Shown here piece by piece: positions 49,987 through 57,976 of a DNA stretch of 64,000 nucleotides. Origin of the DNA: Lachnospiraceae bacterium. GTDB taxonomy: Bacteria > Bacillota > Clostridia > Lachnospirales > Lachnospiraceae. Numbering within the stretch: the first letter of the stretch is position 1; the number at the start of each line of letters is the position of its first letter. Under the pieces are notes generated by a model. It worked only from the letters and a program-made list of their open reading frames with translations, searched no databases and was not told the DNA's origin. Where the stretch lies: NCBI GenBank assembly GCA_017938315.1, contig JAGBBV010000030.1, positions 1-64,000 on the forward strand, written 5' to 3'. A program made the position numbers and the translations under genes.

Positions 49987-50319
49987 ATGCTGGAACAGAG
50001 CATGATAGATGCTGTAAACAGGTATACACAGGCCATTAAGGAAACGGAAATATATAAGAACTATTATAACAGGTTAGCTGTTTTAAAACAAAATCCGGAG
50101 ACGCTTGCAAAAGTAAATGAATTCCGGCAAAGAAATTACGAACTGCAGCGAAATTATAGGCAGGATGAACTTTTGCAAAAATTGGAAGCTTTTGAGAAAG
50201 AATATGAGGATTTGATGGAAAATCCTATTGTGGATGACTTTTTACAGGCGGAACTTGCATTTTGCAGAATGATGCAGGATGTAGAAAATCTGGTGACAGA
50301 AAAATTGGACTTTGAGTAA
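49987..50319 (+). CDS. YlbF/YmcA-family protein
   Basis: A 110-residue helical protein of the YlbF family: AVNRYTQAIKETEIYKNYYNRLAVLKQNPET and FRQRNYELQRNY. In Bacillus YlbF and YmcA form a complex with RNase Y that controls mRNA maturation; placed here directly after RNase J this RNA link is sensible. CAGGAGA favours the ATG at 49987; the GTG at 49969 is inside this site's upstream region. Confidence 0.85.
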   Translation: MLEQSMIDAVNRYTQAIKETEIYKNYYNRLAVLKQNPETLAKVNEFRQRNYELQRNYRQDELLQKLEAFEKEYEDLMENPIVDDFLQAELAFCRMMQDVENLVTEKLDFE

Positions 50320-50346
50320 TTCCGTGACAGAAAGGTATGGGAGTAT

Positions 50347-50730
50347 ATGAAAGTAAAATATCTGGTTGGCGCCGTGATAGAAGCGATAATAAAGGTGGTT
50401 GTGATAGCCTTTGTGGTGATGTTTGTACTTCGAACCTCCACCAAGGCATATGATTTTGGATATAAGGTATTCGCAGATGAGCCGGTTTCATTAACCACAG
50501 GAAGAACCATTACCGTAGGAATTGCTGAAGATGCTGATATAAAAGACATTGCAGCAATGCTTGAGGAAAAAGGTTTGATTGAAGATGCTGACCTTTTTGT
50601 AGTGCAGGAACTTCTGTCTGCTTATCATGGTGATATCATTCCGGGTATTTATGATTTGAGTACCAACATGACGGCAACGGAAATGCTTGCCGTTATGTCC
50701 ACTCCTGCTGTGGAGGAAACGGAAGAATGA
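50347..50730 (+). CDS. Short MltG/YceG-like membrane protein without catalytic domain
   Basis: A 127-residue protein with one span (IKVVVIAFVVMFVLR) and the LysM-like first subdomain of MltG: TVGIAEDADIKDIAAMLEEKGLIEDADLFVVQELLSAYHGDIIPGIYDLSTNMTATEMLAVM. It stops there, where the full enzyme (about 340 residues) would continue into the catalytic half with its Glu. No frameshift is evident, and the stop overlaps the trmR start by four bases. The position equals yrrL in Bacillus. A regulatory or docking role, or reliance on another MltG, is possible. Confidence 0.82.
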   Translation: MKVKYLVGAVIEAIIKVVVIAFVVMFVLRTSTKAYDFGYKVFADEPVSLTTGRTITVGIAEDADIKDIAAMLEEKGLIEDADLFVVQELLSAYHGDIIPGIYDLSTNMTATEMLAVMSTPAVEETEE

Positions 50731-51368
50731 TTACGGAAGAGAGAATAAGTACATTTATCAATTCTTTTGACCCGGGAAATGTACCCTATTTAAATGATCT
50801 TGAAGAATATGCAATTAAGACCAATGTGCCGATCATCAGACCTCAGATGCAAAGCCTGCTGAAGCTTCTTTTGGCAATGAAGAAACCGAAGCAGATTTTG
50901 GAGGTTGGGACCGCCATTGGTTTTTCTGCTTTGTTAATGAGTGAATACGGACCAAAGGATTGTAAGATAACTACTATAGAAAAGTATGAAAAAAGAATTC
51001 CCATTGCAAAAGAAAATTTTGCCAAAGCAGGGAAGGAGAAACAGATTACTCTGCTGGAAGGAGATGCTACGGAAATTTTAAAAGAACTTTCCGGGTCCTA
51101 TGACTTTATTTTTATGGATGCAGCAAAAGGACAGTACATAAACTTTCTTCCGGATATACTAAAACTGATGCCCGAAGGCGGGCTCCTTATTTCCGATAAT
51201 GTACTGCAGGACGGAGATGCTTTGGAATCCCGGTATGCAGTCACAAGAAGAAACAGAACCATTCACACCAGAATGCGTGAATATTTATATGAATTAAAAC
51301 ATTGTGAAGAGTTACAGACAGATATCCTTCCTGTCGGAGACGGCGTAACTATTAGTGTAAAAATATAA
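50727..51368 (+). CDS. trmR: tRNA 5-hydroxyuridine methyltransferase (class I SAM)
   Basis: A 213-residue SAM O-methyltransferase of the catechol-O-methyltransferase-like fold: ILEVGTAIGFSALLMSEYG is motif I, KITTIEKYEKRIPIAKENF is motif II, IFMDAAKGQYINFLPDIL holds the metal-binding Asp, and LISDNVLQDGDALES holds others. The gene order MltG-like, this gene, U32 peptidase is that of yrrL-yrrM-yrrN/O, where YrrM is TrmR, which makes mo5U34 from ho5U34. The start overlaps by ATGA. Confidence 0.88.
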   Translation: MITEERISTFINSFDPGNVPYLNDLEEYAIKTNVPIIRPQMQSLLKLLLAMKKPKQILEVGTAIGFSALLMSEYGPKDCKITTIEKYEKRIPIAKENFAKAGKEKQITLLEGDATEILKELSGSYDFIFMDAAKGQYINFLPDILKLMPEGGLLISDNVLQDGDALESRYAVTRRNRTIHTRMREYLYELKHCEELQTDILPVGDGVTISVKI

Positions 51369-51383
51369 AGAGGAGTAAATTTT

Positions 51384-52616
51384 ATGAGAAAACCGGAACT
51401 TTTGATACCGGCAAGTTCATTAGAAGTATTAAAGACCGCTGTACTGTTTGGTGCAGATGCGGTTTATATCGGTGGAGAGGCGTTTAGCCTTAGAGCAAAG
51501 GCGAAGAACTTTTCCAAAGAGGATATGAAAGCAGGAATAAAGTTTGCCCACGAACATCATGTAAAGGTTTATGTGACCGCAAATATCCTGGCACATAACA
51601 GTGACCTTACAGAGGCTGAGGAATACTTTAAAGAGTTAAAAGAATTAAAACCAGACGGACTGATTATTTCCGATCCGGGTATGTTTATGATAGCAAGAAA
51701 GATTTGCCCTGAAATTGAAGTGCATATTTCCACCCAAGCCAACAATACCAACTATATGACGTATCAGTTCTGGTATGAGCAGGGAGCAAAGAGAGTGGTT
51801 TCTGCAAGAGAACTTTCCTTAAAAGAAATCCGCGAGATCCGTGACCATATTCCGGAGGATATGGAAATTGAGAGTTTTATGCATGGAGCAATGTGCATTT
51901 CTTACTCAGGACGTTGCCTGCTCAGTAATTATTTTACGGGAAGAGATGCAAACCAGGGAGCTTGTACCCATCCTTGCCGTTGGAAATATGCGGTAGTGGA
52001 AGAAAAGAGACCGGGTGAATATTTACCTGTTTACGAGAATGAACGGGGTACTTATATTTTTAACTCTAAAGATCTTTGCATGATTGAATATATTCCGGAA
52101 ATGATTGCAGCTGGAATTGATAGTTTTAAAATAGAAGGAAGAATGAAAACTGCGCTCTATGTGGCTACGGTAGCAAGGACTTACCGGAAAGCAATCGATG
52201 ATTATCTGGAGTCCGAAGAAAAATACCGTCAAAATATGGACTGGTATAAGGCGGAAATATCCAAATGTACGTATAGGCAATTTACAACAGGATTTTATTT
52301 TGGAAAGCCTGATGAAAATACGCAGATATATGACAACAATACCTATGTAAATGAATATATTTATCTGGGAATTATTGAAGATGTGAAAAATGGTGGAAAC
52401 TGTGTTAAGATAGAACAGCGAAATAAGTTCTGTGTAGGTGATGATATAGAAATTATGAAGCCTGACGGAACAAACGTGCCTGTAAAGGTCCTTTCGCTGA
52501 CCACGGAGGATGGAGAAAAAGTAGAAAGTGCACCTCATCCCCAGCAAGTTTTGTGGGTAGAACTCAGCGAGTGCGCAGACCAATATGACCTTTTGCGCGT
52601 TCATAAGGAAGATTAA
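51384..52616 (+). CDS. trhP: U32 family protein, tRNA hydroxylation protein TrhP
   Basis: A 410-residue peptidase U32 family protein: PELLIPASSLEVLKTAVLFGADAVYIGG opens the TIM-like domain, the U32 signature is ESFMHGAMCISYSGRCLLSNYFTGRDANQGACTHPCRW, and a C-terminal domain carries C-rich contacts. TrhP proteins make 5-hydroxyuridine at tRNA position 34, and the adjacent trmR would methylate the product. Only one such gene is here where Bacillus has two. AGAGGAG precedes the ATG. Confidence 0.92.
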   Translation: MRKPELLIPASSLEVLKTAVLFGADAVYIGGEAFSLRAKAKNFSKEDMKAGIKFAHEHHVKVYVTANILAHNSDLTEAEEYFKELKELKPDGLIISDPGMFMIARKICPEIEVHISTQANNTNYMTYQFWYEQGAKRVVSARELSLKEIREIRDHIPEDMEIESFMHGAMCISYSGRCLLSNYFTGRDANQGACTHPCRWKYAVVEEKRPGEYLPVYENERGTYIFNSKDLCMIEYIPEMIAAGIDSFKIEGRMKTALYVATVARTYRKAIDDYLESEEKYRQNMDWYKAEISKCTYRQFTTGFYFGKPDENTQIYDNNTYVNEYIYLGIIEDVKNGGNCVKIEQRNKFCVGDDIEIMKPDGTNVPVKVLSLTTEDGEKVESAPHPQQVLWVELSECADQYDLLRVHKED

Positions 52617-52657
52617 AAGAGGAAATGAAAAATTTATTTGTGAAAGGAATGACAGGA

Positions 52658-54769
52658 ATGAGCAATGTAATGAATGTGGAAGAGCTTTTTGCCAGTAAGG
52701 TGTTCACCCGGGAAACCATGAAAGTGCGTTTGCCCAAGAATACCTACAAAGAGGTAATCAGACTGATGGATGAAGGTGGCGAGCTGTCCCTTGCAACAGC
52801 GGATGTAGTTGCCAAGGCAATGAAAGATTGGGCTGTGGAAAACGGAGCAACCCATTATACACACTGGTTTCAGCCGCTTACAGGTATTACGGCAGAAAAG
52901 CATGATTCTTTCGTGTCCCATCCTGATGAAAACGGAAAAATGATTATGGAGTTTTCCGGAAAAGAGCTGATTAAGGGCGAACCGGACGCATCTTCCTTCC
53001 CCTCAGGAGGTCTTCGGGCAACCTTTGAAGCCAGAGGATATACCGCATGGGATATTACCTCCCCGGCCTTTTTGAAGGAAGACGCAACAGGTGCAGTCCT
53101 TTGCATCCCTACAGCATTTTGCTCTTATAAAGGCGAAGCACTTGATAAGAAAACACCATTGCTGCGTTCGTTGGAAGTAATTAATGAACAGGCACTCCGC
53201 ATTGTACATTTATTTGGAAACACAGAGGCAAAGAAGGTGATTGCTTCCGTAGGTGCGGAACAGGAATACTTCCTTGTGGACAGAGAAAAATATTTACAGA
53301 GACCTGACCTGATTTTTGCGGGACGTACACTCTTTGGGGCACCTGCACCTAAAGGACAGGAAATGGAAGACCACTACTTTGGAAGCATCCGGGAAAGAAT
53401 CGGTGCTTACATGAAGGACTTAAATATCGAACTTTGGAAATTAGGTGTTACTGCTAAAACACAGCATAACGAGGCGGCACCTGCACAGCATGAACTGGCA
53501 CCTATCTATGAAGAAGCCAATATTGCTGTGGACCATAATCAGATTGTGATGGAAACCATGAAAAAGGTAGCGGGACGCCATGGACTTACCTGCCTTTTAC
53601 ATGAAAAACCTTTTGCCGGCGTAAACGGTTCCGGTAAACATAATAACTGGTCACTCACGACTGACAATGGTGTCAATTTGCTTGATCCCGGTGATTCACC
53701 CAATGAAAACATTCAGTTTTTATTTGTTCTTGCCTGCATTATTAAGGCAGTAGATACACATGCAGACTTACTCCGCCAGAGTGCCTCTGATGTAGGAAAC
53801 GATCACAGACTGGGAGCTGATGAAGCGCCTCCGGCAATTATTTCTATTTTCCTGGGAGAACAGCTTGAAGATGTGGTGCGTCAGCTTGTGGAGACAGGGG
53901 AAGCATCCAGCTTGATTGAAGGCGGTAAACTGCAGACAGGTGTTTCTACCTTGCCGGATTTTGTGACTGATGCAACGGACCGTAACAGAACGTCACCTTT
54001 TGCTTTTACCGGAAATAAATTTGAATTCCGTATGGTGGGTTCCTCAGACTCTATCGGAAGCCCGAATACTATCTTAAATGCCATTGTAGCAGAAGCATTC
54101 TGTGAAGCGGCAGATGTACTTGAAAAAGCGGAAAATTTTGATTTGGCAGTACATGATTTAATTAAAGAATACTTAACCAAACACCAGAGAATTATTTTCA
54201 ATGGAAACGGTTATGCGGAAGAATGGGTAAAAGAAGCAGAAAGACGTGGACTTCCCAACCTTAAGTCAATGGTGGATGCGGTAAGCACACTTACAACTGA
54301 CAAGTCAGTTAAGCTGTTTGAAAAATTTGGTATTTTTACAAAGACAGAGCTAGAGTCCAGAGAAGAAATTCTCTATGAAATATATGCTAAAACTCTTAAC
54401 ATTGAAGCACTGACCATGATTGACATGACTTCCAGACAGATTATTCCTGCGGTAGTAGGCTACTGCAAGACCCTCGCAGAAACAGTAGTGGCAGTGAAAG
54501 GGGCAGGTGCAGATACGACAGTTTATACACAGCTTCTTACAGAAGTATCAGAGAAACTTACAACCATGAAATCAGCACTTGTGAAATTGCAGGAGGTAGA
54601 AGAGACTGCAGCTAAAATGACAAATGCCAAGGATAAAGCATTCTATTACAAGGATGTGGTAAGAGAAGCCATGGAAGAGCTCAGAGTCCCCGTAGATGAA
54701 GCGGAAATGTTGGTAGATAAAAAAGCATGGCCTATGCCTACATATGGTGATTTGATATTCGAAGTTTAA
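52658..54769 (+). CDS. glnN: Type III glutamine synthetase
   Basis: A long glutamine synthetase, about 703 residues, of the GSIII (GlnN) family. Features are ELFASKVFTRETMKVRLPKNTYK near the start, the GSIII-typical FPSGGLRATFEARGYTAWD, EQEYFLVDREKY, LWKLGVTAKTQHNEAAPAQHELAP and NGSGKHNNWSLTT, and FEFRMVGSSDSIGSPNTILNAIVAEAF. It makes glutamine from glutamate and ammonia. Four in-frame ATGs are possible (52625 to 52670); I choose 52658, which starts MSNV as in relatives, with AAAGGA nine bases away. A terminator follows. Confidence 0.94.
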   Translation: MSNVMNVEELFASKVFTRETMKVRLPKNTYKEVIRLMDEGGELSLATADVVAKAMKDWAVENGATHYTHWFQPLTGITAEKHDSFVSHPDENGKMIMEFSGKELIKGEPDASSFPSGGLRATFEARGYTAWDITSPAFLKEDATGAVLCIPTAFCSYKGEALDKKTPLLRSLEVINEQALRIVHLFGNTEAKKVIASVGAEQEYFLVDREKYLQRPDLIFAGRTLFGAPAPKGQEMEDHYFGSIRERIGAYMKDLNIELWKLGVTAKTQHNEAAPAQHELAPIYEEANIAVDHNQIVMETMKKVAGRHGLTCLLHEKPFAGVNGSGKHNNWSLTTDNGVNLLDPGDSPNENIQFLFVLACIIKAVDTHADLLRQSASDVGNDHRLGADEAPPAIISIFLGEQLEDVVRQLVETGEASSLIEGGKLQTGVSTLPDFVTDATDRNRTSPFAFTGNKFEFRMVGSSDSIGSPNTILNAIVAEAFCEAADVLEKAENFDLAVHDLIKEYLTKHQRIIFNGNGYAEEWVKEAERRGLPNLKSMVDAVSTLTTDKSVKLFEKFGIFTKTELESREEILYEIYAKTLNIEALTMIDMTSRQIIPAVVGYCKTLAETVVAVKGAGADTTVYTQLLTEVSEKLTTMKSALVKLQEVEETAAKMTNAKDKAFYYKDVVREAMEELRVPVDEAEMLVDKKAWPMPTYGDLIFEV

Positions 54770-54783
54770 ATGTGTTGAAACGT

Positions 54784-54817
54784 AAATCCCCGTCCGGTAA
54801 GACGGGGATTTGTTTTT
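54784..54817 (+). terminator. Terminator after glnN
   Basis: AAATCCCCGTC (54784-54794) pairs with GACGGGGATTT (54801-54811), followed by GTTTTT. Confidence 0.9.
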
Positions 54818-55295
54818 AAAACAGAGATATAATTGCGGCGAGAATTGCTGCAATAAGGGGATAACCAACAAGGGTTCCCAACCATTTTCCAACAAGGGTT
54901 TTCTTGGGAATATATGGCATTAAATCTTCCGTGCCGGGAATAAACCAGGCTTTGGTTTTTCCTACCCAGTACCAGTCTATAAAGAGCCTGTCAAATAATC
55001 CCTCGATTAATAAAATAACTGTTATCTGCCAAAAAATATCAAAAAAACCTCTTGCTCCATTGATAAAATAAACCATTGCAGGAACAAAAATTAAGATGGG
55101 AATAAATAAAAAGATTCCGGCGATGGTATAACGCTTTTTGATTTTTTCCTTGGTTGTAAGGCCGAGTTCTACAACCCGCTCCTGCACCTCCGGCTCATAA
55201 AAATAGACAGAACCCACAGGGCCGTTTGCGATTCCGACTACGCAGATTATTAATAAGATAAAACACATTGCCAGACTTTCTACTAATAGTAACAT
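54816..55295 (-). CDS. Integral membrane protein of unknown function
   Basis: A 159-residue protein with about four hydrophobic segments (VESLAMCFILLIICVVGIANG, YTIAGIFLFIPILIFVPAMVYFI, IFWQITVILLIEGLF and the C-terminal WLGTLVGYPLIAAILAAII) and a conserved-looking RLFIDWYWVGKTKAWFIPGTEDLMPYI loop. I do not recognise the family. GGAGG precedes the ATG. It lies 25 bases downstream of the ATC-hydrolase-like gene and may be cotranscribed with it. Confidence 0.72.
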   Translation of the reverse strand: MLLLVESLAMCFILLIICVVGIANGPVGSVYFYEPEVQERVVELGLTTKEKIKKRYTIAGIFLFIPILIFVPAMVYFINGARGFFDIFWQITVILLIEGLFDRLFIDWYWVGKTKAWFIPGTEDLMPYIPKKTLVGKWLGTLVGYPLIAAILAAIISLF

Positions 55296-55320
55296 ACTTT
55301 TTCCTCCTTCGTTTTAATAA

Positions 55321-55950
55321 TTAATCGTTCTTAATGTATAATTTAAAATCACAGCAATCTCCGCCGGTACCCAAGGTTTTCGTTCTTCCCCAAATAAGCT
55401 TCGAATGCATGTTTCCATAACAATAATCGTCTGACAGACAGAAAAATTGGGCAAGTTCCGGACAGTCATACTTTTTACAAGTTTCCACATAAGGACATTT
55501 GGTCATATCTGCTGCAAAGCCATTGTTACATTCTTTTCTTACATATTCAAAGCCTGCTTTTGGGCCGAATATTGCATCCAGCATTTTTTCCATTAACGCA
55601 GGAACTTTTTTATATAAGCCAGGAATTTTCATCAACATCGGAATCATTTTTGCCATTTTCTTAATCTTAATAAAACAATATTTTTCATAAATTTCTAATG
55701 CCTTTTCGGTGCTGCCTTCTTGCTTGACCAGCACCTTGTAAAAGGCAATGGATGGCAGAATCTGTTTTAAATGTGCCATGACACCTTTGGGTGTGTTTTG
55801 ATGTTCCAGTATGTAGATTGCCGTAAGTTCATATACTTCATCAAGTAAATTTTCCCATCCATTGCGCTTGAATTCAGCCATTAAACTGCTTGGCATGGGT
55901 TTAATGCGTACATATTTTTTTGCAAGTTTCAGTGCTTTTCCTTTGTCCAT
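55321..55950 (-). CDS. ATC hydrolase-like protein (L-2-amino-thiazoline-4-carboxylate hydrolase family)
   Basis: A 209-residue protein with a C-terminal Cys-rich part typical of the family: CPYVETCKKYDCPEL, FFCLSDDYCYG and RTKTLGTGGDCCDF. Enzymes of this family hydrolyse L-2-amino-thiazoline-4-carboxylate, a D/L-cysteine precursor, but most members are uncharacterised. The N-terminal 90 residues are helical. The GGAGGAGG site favours the ATG at 55950. The next gene upstream, mntP, lies 23 bases away. Confidence 0.78.
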   Translation of the reverse strand: MDKGKALKLAKKYVRIKPMPSSLMAEFKRNGWENLLDEVYELTAIYILEHQNTPKGVMAHLKQILPSIAFYKVLVKQEGSTEKALEIYEKYCFIKIKKMAKMIPMLMKIPGLYKKVPALMEKMLDAIFGPKAGFEYVRKECNNGFAADMTKCPYVETCKKYDCPELAQFFCLSDDYCYGNMHSKLIWGRTKTLGTGGDCCDFKLYIKND

Positions 55951-55973
55951 TATCCATCCTCCTCCGTTATTAT

Positions 55974-56558
55974 TTATAGAAAACTGGTAATAAAAATTTC
56001 CAGTCCAATTAAAATAAGGATTGTGCCGCCCAAAACCCCGGCTTTTCCCGCCATTTTGGTTCCTGCTTTCTTTCCGATACAAAGACCGGCGTAACAAATA
56101 ATAAAGGTAACAACACCAATCAGCAGACAGGCAAGTAATGCTTCTGTGAAACCGTAATTGGAGATGGTAAAGCCTACCGAAAGTGCGTCGATGGAAGTGG
56201 CAATACCTTGTATGAACAATCCTTTTATTCCTACGGTGGAGATTGCAGCTTCAGATTCTTTATTTGTTATTCCGTCGTAGAGCATCTTCCCCCCAATATA
56301 TAAAAGCAGAACAAGGGCAATCCAAGGAATAAACCTTTCAAATACCGAAAACAGCCGGGCAATTGTAGATACGCATATAAAGCCGATTAGCGGCATCGCA
56401 AACTGGAATATCGCAAATGCACCTGCCACACCACACATTTTTTTCTTTTTCATGAAAGGCTCATTTAATCCATTGGCAAGGGATACCGAAAATGCATCCA
56501 TTGCAAGGCCGACTCCTAACATAACATTTTTGAAAAAGAATGAGATACCAAAATTCAT
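55974..56558 (-). CDS. mntP: Manganese efflux pump MntP
   Basis: A 194-residue membrane protein of the MntP (DUF204) family that exports Mn(II). Six spans are visible, with the paired acidic motifs GVGLAMDAFSVSLANGL in the first half and IQGIATSIDALSVGFTI in the second. AGGAG supports the ATG at 56558; the frame's long upstream part is the riboswitch leader. A yybP-ykoY manganese riboswitch with terminator precedes it, which confirms both identity and control. It may also transcribe the two genes downstream. Confidence 0.95.
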   Translation of the reverse strand: MNFGISFFFKNVMLGVGLAMDAFSVSLANGLNEPFMKKKKMCGVAGAFAIFQFAMPLIGFICVSTIARLFSVFERFIPWIALVLLLYIGGKMLYDGITNKESEAAISTVGIKGLFIQGIATSIDALSVGFTISNYGFTEALLACLLIGVVTFIICYAGLCIGKKAGTKMAGKAGVLGGTILILIGLEIFITSFL

Positions 56559-56589
56559 TGTATTTTCTCCTAATCCGTAAAATAGAAAA

Positions 56590-56628
56590 ACCCAAGTACA
56601 GTGATAACTATACTTGGGTATATATCTT
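56590..56628 (-). terminator. Riboswitch-controlled terminator of mntP
   Basis: On the minus strand ACCCAAGTATAG and CACTGTACTTGGGT form a strong stem followed by TTTTTCTATTTTA. It lies between the aptamer and the mntP start, as needed for transcriptional control. Confidence 0.88.
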
Positions 56629-56760
56629 AGATAGACAGACTCCATGCATAGTTTACCTATACATGAGTCTCGCAATTTAAAACAAGCCAGACCAAAAGGT
56701 CAGTATGTTGACTTGCTACGATGCACGCTTGCTACTCCCTCATGGGAATTTCCTTTTTTG
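56629..56760 (-). ncRNA. yybP-ykoY manganese riboswitch
   Basis: The minus-strand leader contains the conserved elements of the yybP-ykoY aptamer: GAGGGAGTAGCAAGC near 56738, then GTCAACATACTGACC near 56703, and GCGAGACTCATG in the far part near 56665, closing with GGAGTC. These are the two stacked helices with the Mn2+-binding L1/L3 loops (the CAACATACT and CGAGAC parts). High Mn2+ should stabilise the aptamer and prevent the terminator, turning mntP on. Edges are approximate. Confidence 0.9.
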
Positions 56761-56761
56761 C

Positions 56762-56791
56762 ATTGTAGCACTAATATCCAGTTTCTGTCAA
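56762..56791 (-). promoter_or_regulatory. Promoter of the mntP riboswitch transcript
   Basis: On the minus strand TTGACA (complement 56786-56791), an 18-base spacer and TACAAT (complement 56762-56767), immediately upstream of the aptamer and abutting the stop codon of the preceding gene. Confidence 0.75.
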
Positions 56792-56792
56792 A

Positions 56793-57461
56793 TTAAACTT
56801 TAATTTCTAAATATCCTAAAAGGTTATTCATATCATATTCGGTAATCACGCCTAAGTTAGAATCATAGAATTTTCCGTCATAATGAACAAGATAGTGACA
56901 GAAGCGGCCCATTTTTTCCATGAGGATACAGCACTTGGGGAGAGTTGCTTCGGCACCTTCCGTATAGACTATTACATCACTGTGATCAATACCGTAATAA
57001 TTCAGTGCGGAAATCACGCGGCCCATGGTGGCCTGCCATTCACGGCAATCCATAACACTGATAACTTCAGCAATGGTGATGCCTGCTAACATGGCAACAC
57101 AGGTCTGTCCGCAAAGACCATCTTCCGGCTGAATGATGATGTCAATGCCGTCAATTTTACGGATTGGATTTTCAAAACTGTAAGGACTGTTCTGTTCCAT
57201 CTGAATCAGACTGCCTGATATATGAAGGAGAATTTTGTGTATCTGTGCAGTGTCAATGTGGGAAACATCATCATCACTTAAATGAATTTTGTAATTACCC
57301 TTTTCTTCAGGAATTAATTCACAATCAATAATTTTGTTATCAAGAACAATATCAGCCTGAATCACATCTCTCTGCTTGCATACTTCCCATACATTAAAGG
57401 GAATGCGGATGCAATAAATGTTATCTTGTTTTTCAATTTTTCCGTTAAAAAAATACCTCAT
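56793..57461 (-). CDS. DUF1905 domain fused to papain-like (C39-like) domain
   Basis: A 222-residue protein in two parts. Residues 1-90 resemble DUF1905: RYFFNGKIEKQDNIYCIRIPFNVWEVCKQRDVIQADIVL, a small beta barrel. Residues 105-222 repeat the papain-like layout of the 11826-12197 protein: LCGQTCVAMLAGITIAEVISVM with Cys117/121, CHYLVHYDG with His189, and FYDSNLG with Asp200. AGGAGG favours the ATG at 57461. Neither part shows a signal peptide. A sensor-plus-protease or binding role is only inference. Confidence 0.72.
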   Translation of the reverse strand: MRYFFNGKIEKQDNIYCIRIPFNVWEVCKQRDVIQADIVLDNKIIDCELIPEEKGNYKIHLSDDDVSHIDTAQIHKILLHISGSLIQMEQNSPYSFENPIRKIDGIDIIIQPEDGLCGQTCVAMLAGITIAEVISVMDCREWQATMGRVISALNYYGIDHSDVIVYTEGAEATLPKCCILMEKMGRFCHYLVHYDGKFYDSNLGVITEYDMNNLLGYLEIKV

Positions 57462-57668
57462 AATATAACCTCCTATAACCCCGAATGAAATCGCTTTCAT
57501 TACTTAAAAGATAACAGATTTTCAAACCCTTGAAAACTATTTTTGCCCGAAAAATGCTTAAGTATTTAAAAAAATACATCTTGATAAAAAAGTAACAAAG
57601 AAATAAAATCTACAAATTTGGAGAAAATACTAAAAAGAAATTTTTTTTTGATAAAATAAAAAAAGTGC

Positions 57669-57697
57669 TTGCATTTTATTTTGAAATGCGTTACTAT
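57669..57697 (+). promoter_or_regulatory. Promoter of tRNA-Gln
   Basis: TTGCAT (57669-57674), 17 bases, TACTAT (57692-57697), 30 bases before the tRNA. The upstream 200 bases are AT-rich and show no gene. Confidence 0.7.
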
Positions 57698-57726
57698 AGT
57701 CAAGTGCCTAGCACAGAACAAAATAT

Positions 57727-57798
57727 AGGGCTATCGCCAAACGGTAAGGCAACGGACTCTGACTCCGTCATCTCAAGGTTCGAATCCTTGTAGCCCTG
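57727..57798 (+). tRNA. tRNA-Gln (anticodon CTG)
   Basis: A 72-base tRNA cloverleaf: acceptor AGGGCTA/TAGCCCT, D arm GCC/GGC, anticodon arm ACGGA-CTCTGAC-TCCGT with anticodon CTG, T arm CAAGG-TTCGAAT-CCTTG and discriminator G. CCA is not encoded. It reads CAG codons for glutamine; the loop and arm match bacterial tRNA-Gln. A promoter is at 57669-57697 and a long hairpin terminator follows at once. Confidence 0.93.
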
Positions 57799-57851
57799 TT
57801 TCTAAGCAAAGAACTCACGAGCCAACGGCCGTGAGTTTTTTGCTTAGAAAC
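57798..57851 (+). terminator. Long hairpin terminator after tRNA-Gln
   Basis: GTTTCTAAGCAAAGAACTCACG (57798-57819) and its partner ending at 57851 form a 22-pair stem with one G-T pair and a 10-base loop. The T-run lies inside the right arm (GTGAGTTTTTT), so the inner nine pairs act as the terminator and the outer part extends it. Confidence 0.8.
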
Positions 57852-57976
57852 TGGGCTTGCCTGCTTTCAAAAACACTAAATATAGGAAATATATTGCTTT
57901 TCTTTCATAAATGTTGTATGATAGTTTACATAATTTGGAACTTGTAACAGGTAGGGATACATTTGGAGGAATAGCA

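Noticed and set aside
52023-52604. Minus-strand frame of 193 codons within trhP
   Set aside because: Shadow of the U32-family gene; composition is Phe/Ile/Tyr-rich and no start signal is present.
57798-57851. Possible attachment site at the tRNA-Gln 3' end
   Set aside because: No integrase or repeated tRNA 3' end lies downstream; the structure is explained as a terminator.
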